NCBI GenBank assembly: GCA_910588095.1
Contig: CAJUQH010000004.1
Coordinates: 62,001 to 126,000 of the forward strand
Direction of reading: 5' to 3'
Length of the DNA stretch: 64,000 bases
From: an uncultured Eggerthellaceae bacterium
GTDB lineage: Bacteria; Actinomycetota; Coriobacteriia; Coriobacteriales; Eggerthellaceae
The translations under genes were made by a program, and so were the position numbers. The notes below the pieces were generated by a model. It worked only from the letters and a program-made list of their open reading frames with translations, searched no databases and was not told where the DNA came from. This document shows positions 58,631 to 64,000 of this stretch, one piece after another (within the stretch, counting starts at the first letter, position 1; the number at the start of each line of letters is the position of its first letter).

Positions 58631-59962
58631 GTGGGTTATGTAGAGAAGGTCATCGAAGAGGTGAAGGCGAAGAACGCCGAGCAGCCGGAGTTCATCCAGG
58701 CCGTCACCGAGGTGCTGCAGTCGCTCGAGCCCGTCATCGAGGCGCATCCCGAGTACGAGAAGGCTGCGCTGCTCGAGCGCATCGTCGAGCCCGAGCGCGT
58801 GGTCATGTTCCGCGTGCCGTGGGTCGACGACGAGGGCAACGTGCAGGTGAACCGCGGCTTCCGCGTGCAGTTCAACAGCGCCATCGGCCCCTACAAGGGC
58901 GGCCTGCGCTTTCACCCGTCGGTTAACCTGGGCATCATTAAGTTCCTGGGCTTCGAGCAGATCTTCAAGAACAGCCTGACCACGCTGCCCATGGGCGGCG
59001 GCAAGGGCGGCTGCGACTTCGACCCGAAGGGCAAGTCCGACATGGAGGTCATGCGCTTCTGCCAGTCCTTCATGACCGAGCTGCAGCGCCACATCGGCGC
59101 CGACACCGACGTGCCGGCCGGCGACATCGGCACGGGCGCGCGCGAGATCGGCTTCATGTTCGGCCAGTACAAGAAGATCCGCAACGTCTTCGAGGGCGTG
59201 CTCACCGGCAAGGGCCTCGCCTTCGGCGGCTCGCTGGCGCGCACCGAGGCCACCGGCTACGGCCTGGTGTACATCACCGAGGAGTACCTGAAGAGCAAGG
59301 GCGACTCGTTCGCCGGCAAGACGGTGTGCGTGTCCGGCTCGGGCAACGTGGCCATCTACGCCACGCAGAAGGCGCAGCAGATGGGCGCGAAGGTGGTCAC
59401 CCTGTCCGACTCCACGGGCTGGATCCACGACCCCGCCGGCATCGACGTCGAGCTGGTCAAGCAGATCAAGGAGGTCGAGCGCGGCCGCATAAGCGAGTAC
59501 GCCAAGCGCAAGAGCGGCGTGGAATACCACGAGGGCCGCGGCGTGTGGTCGGTGCCGTGCGACATCGCGCTGCCGTGCGCCACGCAAAACGAGGTGTTCC
59601 TCGACGACGTGAAGCAGCTGGTCGCGAACGGCTGCAAGGTGCTCGCCGAGGGCGCCAACATGCCCACCACCATGGAGGCGACCGAGTACCTGCAGGGCAA
59701 CGGCGTGTGCTTCATCCCCGGCAAGGCGGCCAACGCCGGCGGCGTGGCCACCTCGGGCCTGGAGATGTCGCAGAACTCCGAGCGCCTGTCGTGGACCTTC
59801 GAGGAGGTCGACGCCAAGCTGCACGCCATCATGGTGAGCATCTTCAACGCCATCGACGATGCGGCCAAGCGCTACGGCCACGAGGGCGACTACGTCATGG
59901 GCGCCAACATCGCCGGCTTCGAGAAGGTCGCGAACGCCATGATGGCCGAGGGCGTGGTGTAA
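58631..59962 (+). CDS. gdhA: NADP-type glutamate dehydrogenase
   Basis: A 443-residue hexameric-type enzyme linking 2-oxoglutarate and ammonia to glutamate. GPYKGGLRFHPSVN and GGGKGGCDFDPKGKSD contain the substrate and catalytic Lys residues; GSGNVAIYATQKAQQMG is the nucleotide fold; the AEGANMPTT motif is typical of the bacterial NADP group. The frame starts with GTG at 58631, six to seven bases after AAGGAGG. A strong terminator follows. Monocistronic, which fits its central role in nitrogen assimilation. Confidence 0.97.
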   Translation: MGYVEKVIEEVKAKNAEQPEFIQAVTEVLQSLEPVIEAHPEYEKAALLERIVEPERVVMFRVPWVDDEGNVQVNRGFRVQFNSAIGPYKGGLRFHPSVNLGIIKFLGFEQIFKNSLTTLPMGGGKGGCDFDPKGKSDMEVMRFCQSFMTELQRHIGADTDVPAGDIGTGAREIGFMFGQYKKIRNVFEGVLTGKGLAFGGSLARTEATGYGLVYITEEYLKSKGDSFAGKTVCVSGSGNVAIYATQKAQQMGAKVVTLSDSTGWIHDPAGIDVELVKQIKEVERGRISEYAKRKSGVEYHEGRGVWSVPCDIALPCATQNEVFLDDVKQLVANGCKVLAEGANMPTTMEATEYLQGNGVCFIPGKAANAGGVATSGLEMSQNSERLSWTFEEVDAKLHAIMVSIFNAIDDAAKRYGHEGDYVMGANIAGFEKVANAMMAEGVV

Positions 59963-59997
59963 GGGCTTCCTGCCAGCTCTTGCGAGCTAGACCGCGA

Positions 59998-60025
59998 AAG
60001 GGCTGCCTTCGGGCGGCCCTTTTTT
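59998..60025 (+). terminator. Rho-independent terminator of gdhA
   Basis: Ten-pair stem AAGGGCTGCC/GGCGGCCCTT closed by a UUCG tetraloop and followed by a T-run, 36 bases after the stop codon. Confidence 0.92.
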
Positions 60026-60205
60026 CGTGGGCAAGGCGGGTCGTGGGCAGACGCGCGACAGCAACGGGATAGCGCCGGGAAGGCGAGGCGCAACAACGGC
60101 GCCGGGAGGGCGCTGCGCAGCGGCGGGCAAGACAAGGCGAGGCACAACCGCGGCGGAAGGGCGCTGCATGGCGGCAGAAGCGAGCGACCCGCCGGGCCTC
60201 GCAGG

Positions 60206-60949
60206 CTAGAGGGCTTCTATGACCTTGGCGGAAGGCACGTTGTTCTGGGTGAGCACCACCATGCCCACCGTTCCCTTCGGGGGCGCCTGCACCACGAACG
60301 CGCCGTCGACGTCGGCCCCGCGCTGGCTCGTGCCCTCCTCGGGCGTGGTGGCTACGACCACGTCGAGCACATCGTAGGTGCCCAGGTACGCCGTGCGCGG
60401 CGTGATGCACACGACCAGCTCGGCATCGCGCGCCAGCAAGTCCTCCACCACCTCGTGGATGCGGGCAGCCGTCGTGTAAGCCTGCACCGAGAACACCCCG
60501 ATGCGCTTGCCCCCCGCCTCCAGCACCGTAGGCTGCGCGTAGCGGCGCGGCTGAGCGGTGTCGAGCGAGAGCACCTGCGCTTCCTTCTTCTCGTACAGGT
60601 CGCGCACGTCGCTGACGTAGACGCCCCGGCTCTCGTCGCTGGGCAGGGGCGGCAGTATCGAAAGAATGGAAAGGCCCAGGCTGTCAGCGGCCGTAGGGGC
60701 GGCCTCGTCCAGGATCTCGTCGGCAGCATCGGGTGCAGGGTCGGCCAAGGCTTCCGCAGCCGCAGGCGCCGTGCCCTCGTAGACGAGCGCCGTGTAGCCC
60801 TCCATGCGGCCCACCGTGTCGTCCACCACGCTGGCCGCCACGTTCCACGAGCGGCCCGTCGAGAAATAGCTCAGCAGCACCACCGCCACGCCGAAGCCCA
60901 GCAGCAGGAACACGACCAAAGCGATTCTTTCCCGCGTGCGTTTGTTCAT
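60206..60949 (-). CDS. exported/membrane-anchored hypothetical protein
   Basis: A 247-residue protein with one membrane helix at about 10-30 and an outside body: an Ala/Pro/Asp-rich linker (about 58-95), then an alpha/beta domain. The order GKRIGVFSVQAYTT, DLLARDAELVVCITPRT, VLDVVVATT and TVGMVVLTQNN resembles the later part of a calcineurin-type metallophosphoesterase, but metal-binding His/Asp motifs are missing, so if related it is a pseudo-enzyme. This link is inference. A TATAAT ends only nine bases before the ATG, so the mRNA may be almost leaderless. Confidence 0.7.
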   Translation of the reverse strand: MNKRTRERIALVVFLLLGFGVAVVLLSYFSTGRSWNVAASVVDDTVGRMEGYTALVYEGTAPAAAEALADPAPDAADEILDEAAPTAADSLGLSILSILPPLPSDESRGVYVSDVRDLYEKKEAQVLSLDTAQPRRYAQPTVLEAGGKRIGVFSVQAYTTAARIHEVVEDLLARDAELVVCITPRTAYLGTYDVLDVVVATTPEEGTSQRGADVDGAFVVQAPPKGTVGMVVLTQNNVPSAKVIEAL

Positions 60950-60958
60950 AGTGGGCTT

Positions 60959-60964
60959 ATTATA
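60959..60964 (-). promoter_or_regulatory. putative -10 box, near-leaderless transcript
   Basis: TATAAT on the minus strand nine bases before the ATG of the exported hypothetical protein. A start site at the usual 6-8 bases downstream would fall at or just before the start codon. No -35 box is obvious. Confidence 0.35.
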
Positions 60965-61060
60965 GCCGTTTTGGCCGAGGCGGCCCGCTCGGCGCGCCTG
61001 GCAAGCCCGCCCCTGGCGGACAGCGGCTCGCCCGCACGCACGATCGCCAGAAGGTTCCGC

Positions 61061-61468
61061 TTAGAGCCCCACCTCGCACGCGCAGTCGACGCCTGCCTCC
61101 TGACAGAGCCGCATGAGCTTGCGGTCGGCCGTGAGCAGCGTTGCCCCTTTGCGGCGCGCTGCGCAGAGGTAGAACATGTCGTAGACCGAGTGCCCCCAGC
61201 GCAAGCTCTCCAACAGCGCTTCCTCGCCATACTCGCTCATGGGGCAGAACTCGTCCACCAGGGCGACCGCATCCATGACGTGGCCCATAGCCTCCTGCTC
61301 GGGCATATCGTAGAAGCGGGCGTACTTCCAGAACACGTTGCGAATCTCTGCATGGAAGAGGGTGGAAGCCGACACCTCTTCCCCATCGAGCATCAGCATC
61401 TCGAAGGCCCGTCCTTGCGGCGTTCCCCGCACGATTTCCGTAGCGGCGCTCGCATCTAGGATTATCAT
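61061..61468 (-). CDS. PIN-domain toxin (VapC/FitB type)
   Basis: A 135-residue PIN ribonuclease. The acidic metal ligands are Asp5 (MIILDASAATEI), Glu near 42 (HAEIRNVFWKY), Asp near 97 (VYDMFYLCAARR) and Asp near 115 (TADRKLMRL). Such toxins cut tRNA or rRNA when not bound by the antitoxin. The ATG at 61468 overlaps the antitoxin stop (ATGA), giving the standard antitoxin-first order. Confidence 0.9.
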   Translation of the reverse strand: MIILDASAATEIVRGTPQGRAFEMLMLDGEEVSASTLFHAEIRNVFWKYARFYDMPEQEAMGHVMDAVALVDEFCPMSEYGEEALLESLRWGHSVYDMFYLCAARRKGATLLTADRKLMRLCQEAGVDCACEVGL

Positions 61469-61884
61469 CGCTCCTCCAATGCCTCGAGCAGCTGATCTGC
61501 GCGCTCTTCGCGCCCTTGCCTTACGATGTCTGCCGGGCTCGGGCAATCGTCTGGGAGCGGCGCCTGGGGCCTTGAGCGAATCTGCTCGAACAGCTTCTTG
61601 CGCTTCTCGACGCGCGCCTGCCGGGCCGCCTCGTCGGCTTCGCGTCGCTCACGTTCCTTGTAGGCATCCACCGACTCGACGATGTTCCTGTTCGGGTCTA
61701 TGTACACGAGGTTCGGCGCACGGAAGGCGCCCGGCTGCCGGCTCTGCATCTGGCTGTACGTGCCCAGGTACTCCTTGAGGACGTAGACCGCTTGCTGGGC
61801 TATGCTGCGGCTCTCGTTCGCCGCGCATTCGCGCAGCTCCTCGTAGAGGTCATCTGGGAAATCTCTCACCTGTAGCGCGGGCAT
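61465..61884 (-). CDS. ribbon-helix-helix antitoxin (VapB/FitA type)
   Basis: A 139-residue protein. The N-terminal ribbon-helix-helix QVRDFPDDLYEELRECAANE and SIAQQAVYVLKEYL binds operator DNA; the rest is a long charged, coiled-coil-like tail (YKERERREADEAARQARVEKR) that should wrap the toxin. It is longer than most FitA proteins (about 80 residues). The ATG at 61884 follows GGAGG. Its promoter is at 61918-61947, where the antitoxin likely represses its own operon. Confidence 0.85.
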   Translation of the reverse strand: MPALQVRDFPDDLYEELRECAANESRSIAQQAVYVLKEYLGTYSQMQSRQPGAFRAPNLVYIDPNRNIVESVDAYKERERREADEAARQARVEKRKKLFEQIRSRPQAPLPDDCPSPADIVRQGREERADQLLEALEER

Positions 61885-61917
61885 GATTCCTCCTGCTTTT
61901 ATCATCAATATTCATGC

Positions 61918-61947
61918 ATTATACAATCAAATAGAAGTAAATAGTAA
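61918..61947 (-). promoter_or_regulatory. promoter of the toxin-antitoxin operon
   Basis: Minus-strand TTACTA (61942-61947), 18-base spacer and a perfect TATAAT (61918-61923), 34 bases before the antitoxin ATG, in an A/T-rich patch shared with the divergent microprotein gene. Confidence 0.6.
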
Positions 61948-62000
61948 TATGATTGAGGCGCTGGGTGGCATGGCTACCTCCAAATTGAAGGGAGCTAGAC

Positions 62001-62081
62001 ATGGTTACTTACCCAGGGCTTTTCGCATTCTGTTTGGTTGTGATAGCGGTTATCGGCCTGGTGCTCCAGTACCGAAAATGA
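62001..62081 (+). CDS. 26-aa single-TM microprotein (holin-like toxin type)
   Basis: ATG at 62001 encodes MVTYPGLFAFCLVVIAVIGL followed by VLQYRK and a stop. It has one membrane helix, a short polar start and a basic end, like the putative holin-like/type I toxin peptides of Gram-positive bacteria. It has a good ribosome site (AAGGGAG, seven bases upstream) and is followed 19 bases later by a strong terminator, so it is an independent gene. It is divergent from the antitoxin gene. Toxicity and an antisense antitoxin RNA are unproven. Confidence 0.7.
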   Translation: MVTYPGLFAFCLVVIAVIGLVLQYRK

Positions 62082-62100
62082 GATAGCCGCCCCATTGCGA

Positions 62101-62136
62101 AAGGCTCCGTTTGAAACGGAGCCTTCCTCTTTCTTG
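62101..62136 (+). terminator. terminator of the microprotein gene
   Basis: Perfect 11-bp stem AAGGCTCCGTT/AACGGAGCCTT with a 3-base loop, followed by CCTCTTTCTT. Confidence 0.85.
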
Positions 62137-62200
62137 CTGCGCGAGTCGGCCTCGGCCCTCGCGACCCAACCGCTCCGACGTCATCCCTTGCTTCAATCCG

Positions 62201-64000
62201 CTAAATCGCGAAGCAAGGGGCGATGCCTATGTGGGTAGTTGCGGGAGAGAAGACTTGGCTTCTCCCATTGCTTCTTATCGCAAGAAAGCCGTTATTAGCA
62301 TCCGTTCGCGTACTGCGAAACCAGCACCACACATCGTCCTCATCTCGATACTTCTTATCGAAGATAGCATTCACTTCCCCCATCCCGCCTTTTGCATAGA
62401 GCTGATATTGGAAAGAGTTGCTGGATGTCTCTTTGGGATTGAACCTCGTTGTGCCCGTCACCTCATAGGCGCTCAGCAGGAACAGCTTATCGTCCGTGGT
62501 CTGAGCGCTAGGCGGGTAGGACTGAGAGACCTTCCTCACCGATACGATGCCCTCGTTTCCTGTGAGAACCGCCGGCAATCGCTCAGCCATCGTGGTTCGC
62601 AGCCGTTCTCTCATGTCCGAGGAGGACCATCCGCCTGCATTGGTCGGCGAGTCATTCATCGACGTGGGCAGAGGCGCATCCGGCGCAACGACCAACACAT
62701 CATAACCGGTCCATGAGTACGCGTCTCTCCACCCGAACGTGAGCCCGGCCTTGGTAGCTATGGTGGCGCCCGAGCCGTCCTTGCGGGCGGTGGAGAGCGT
62801 GTCCTGGGCGATGCCGAGGAGGTCCATCTCATGGACCGAGAAGCCGCCGTCAGGCTGGTCGTCCACGCGCAGGTAGAAGGGCGTGCGGGCATCGAGGGCA
62901 TCCCTGAAGGCGCCGTAGTAGCCAGATGATGCCACATCCCCTGCGTGGTCCGCCTCTGCTATGTCGTCCGCTGCGGCCTTGATGCGGGTGGGGGTCACAG
63001 GGGTGCCGCCATCGAGCATGAAGAAGCCCCACTTGGACGCCATCCCATCGATCACATCGAGGGTGTAGGACACCTTGGCCACAGGCACGGCGGCCTTGCC
63101 GTCGTTGGCGAGCACGACCGCGGTGTCGGCGAGCTCAAGGCCATAGGAAAGCGAGAGCTTGGCCACCGGGGTGGCCTCGCTTGCCTCCGGCACCATGAGG
63201 CCGGCAAGCTCCTTGGACTCGCCTGCCTTGACCGAGGCCTTGGCATCCCCCGAGGCCACTGTGAATGACAGCTGCTCGTCAGCTGGGCTGTCATCGGTGG
63301 ATGAGAGGACCTTCGAGAAGCCGTCCCCTTCCACCGCGCTCGCAGACACCGACTCCACGGCAACGGGCACCGCCATGCGGCTCTCGATGGCAGCTGAGTG
63401 GGTGGAGGGAAGGCTGCTCATATCCTCGAATGAGTAATCGCCTTCATAATCGGCCGGGATAGCCCTCACATCCCCTGTTCCTGTAGTGTCCAATGCGAAG
63501 GTCATATCGCTTGGCGAGCAGATGGGCACGTTCACGTCGTACTTCAAGGCCCACAAGGCATAGAGCGTGACGGTGTCCCCTGGGACGTCGGTGAGGTTCA
63601 CCGCCTTCTCCCCTGGCGCGAGCACCTTATGGCCGTTAGCGGTCGAGCCGAAGGGGTGGGTCGCCCAGCCCTTGAAGATGTAGCCGAAGCGCGTGGGCTC
63701 GGGAAGGTCCACCTGCTCGTCTCGAACTGCTGGGATGTCATCAGGCACCGTTGCCGGATGCTCTGGGTCGTCTATGACATTGCCGTCGAAGTGAATGGTA
63801 TAGTCGCTGCCCCATTGAGCAACATAAGTCACCTTGCGCGAAATAGGAACATTCTCCCCAGCGGCTGTCACAACTCCCGTCTCACCGCTTTTCCATCCCA
63901 CGAAACGATAACCTTTGCGTGAAGGAGCTGTTGCCCCGTTATAGCCCGTTACGGCTGAGCCTGTTGTATGCATGCTTGTCTTCACCGCAACATCCGAACC
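62201..64000 (-). CDS. DUF6273 surface protein, 3' part (runs off right edge)
   Basis: The frame stays open to the window edge, so the N-terminus and any signal peptide are missing; about 600 codons are visible. First come InlB B-repeat/Flg_new modules (GYRFVGWKSGE...YVAQW, RFGYIFKGWATHPFG...YALW), then a middle of beta-rich low-similarity sequence. The C-terminal DUF6273 domain has GWSSSDMRERL, TTDDKLFLLSAYEVTG and a closing WCWFRSTR...SNGRSQVFSP...GIAPCFAI. No sortase or SLH motif. The stop lies inside a CCCTTGCTTC/GAAGCAAGGG inverted repeat (62185-62219). Related to the remnant at 39838-40179 and, by its InlB repeats, to the protein at 26346-28763. Confidence 0.82.
   Translation of the reverse strand, partial: GSDVAVKTSMHTTGSAVTGYNGATAPSRKGYRFVGWKSGETGVVTAAGENVPISRKVTYVAQWGSDYTIHFDGNVIDDPEHPATVPDDIPAVRDEQVDLPEPTRFGYIFKGWATHPFGSTANGHKVLAPGEKAVNLTDVPGDTVTLYALWALKYDVNVPICSPSDMTFALDTTGTGDVRAIPADYEGDYSFEDMSSLPSTHSAAIESRMAVPVAVESVSASAVEGDGFSKVLSSTDDSPADEQLSFTVASGDAKASVKAGESKELAGLMVPEASEATPVAKLSLSYGLELADTAVVLANDGKAAVPVAKVSYTLDVIDGMASKWGFFMLDGGTPVTPTRIKAAADDIAEADHAGDVASSGYYGAFRDALDARTPFYLRVDDQPDGGFSVHEMDLLGIAQDTLSTARKDGSGATIATKAGLTFGWRDAYSWTGYDVLVVAPDAPLPTSMNDSPTNAGGWSSSDMRERLRTTMAERLPAVLTGNEGIVSVRKVSQSYPPSAQTTDDKLFLLSAYEVTGTTRFNPKETSSNSFQYQLYAKGGMGEVNAIFDKKYRDEDDVWCWFRSTRTDANNGFLAIRSNGRSQVFSPATTHIGIAPCFAI

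Noticed and set aside
1..64000. CRISPR arrays, IS elements, rRNA operon, replication origin
   Set aside because: No regularly spaced repeats, transposase-like protein, rRNA-like sequence or DnaA-box cluster was seen.

Overview
This window is almost certainly chromosomal DNA from a gut-type actinobacterium of the class Coriobacteriia, most likely family Eggerthellaceae. The evidence is the high GC content, the two cytoplasmic-type molybdopterin oxidoreductases with FeS/NrfD or HdrB-like partners, the single-chain coriobacterial/clostridial-type PurL, the uvrC-rapZ-yvcK-whiA block, the Lhr-type helicase and the LRR/InlB-repeat/DUF6273 surface proteins. The genus assignment is inference. No rRNA, CRISPR array, insertion sequence or prophage was seen.

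Region 1 (1-10238, all minus strand) is a redox island of two transcription units separated by a clear terminator at 5676-5715. The upstream unit encodes a 948-aa molybdopterin enzyme, a four-cluster ferredoxin subunit and an NrfD membrane anchor. The downstream unit encodes an HdrB-like CCG protein, a 758-aa molybdopterin enzyme, a TIGR04282-like sugar/nucleotidyl transferase, a radical SAM protein with an unusual Cys-rich N-terminus, and a gene that leaves the window. Both molybdoenzymes lack a Tat signal and carry a Cys at about residue 140-145, which recalls the acetylene hydratase/catechol dehydroxylase clade.

Region 2 (10.4-26.2 kb) is mostly housekeeping: PhnP-like MBL hydrolase, upp, a lipoprotein nuclease, a Cys-rich mini-protein, msrA, a purC-membrane protein-purL operon, a WYL regulator, a DUF488 protein, a cyclophilin lipoprotein, shikimate kinase, and a lemA-membrane protein-DUF2207 operon. 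Region 3 (26.3-35 kb) has a large secreted LRR/InlB-repeat protein, tadA-ispE, two divergent rhodanese paralogues separated by tRNA-Ser(GCU) with tRNA-Ser(UGA) just beyond, hom, a holin-4-like membrane protein and ferritin. Region 4 (35-48 kb) has a MacB-like ABC transporter with a Met-rich exported domain, a DUF4143 ATPase under a striking tandem palindromic operator, a DUF6273 gene remnant, a very large Lhr helicase, a B3/4-domain protein, a peptide-deformylase-like protein that has lost the catalytic Glu, a DJ-1 protein and tRNA-Leu(GAG).

Region 5 (47.8-58.5 kb, minus) holds the glycolytic operon gap-pgk-tpiA-gpmI followed by secG, then whiA-yvcK-rapZ-uvrC. A long foldable element lies between gap and pgk, and a candidate plus-strand small RNA lies between gap and whiA. 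Region 6 (58.6-64 kb) has gdhA, an exported hypothetical protein, a FitAB/VapBC-type toxin-antitoxin pair, a 26-aa single-TM microprotein with its own RBS and terminator (holin-like toxin type), and the 3' part of a large DUF6273 surface protein that runs off the right edge.
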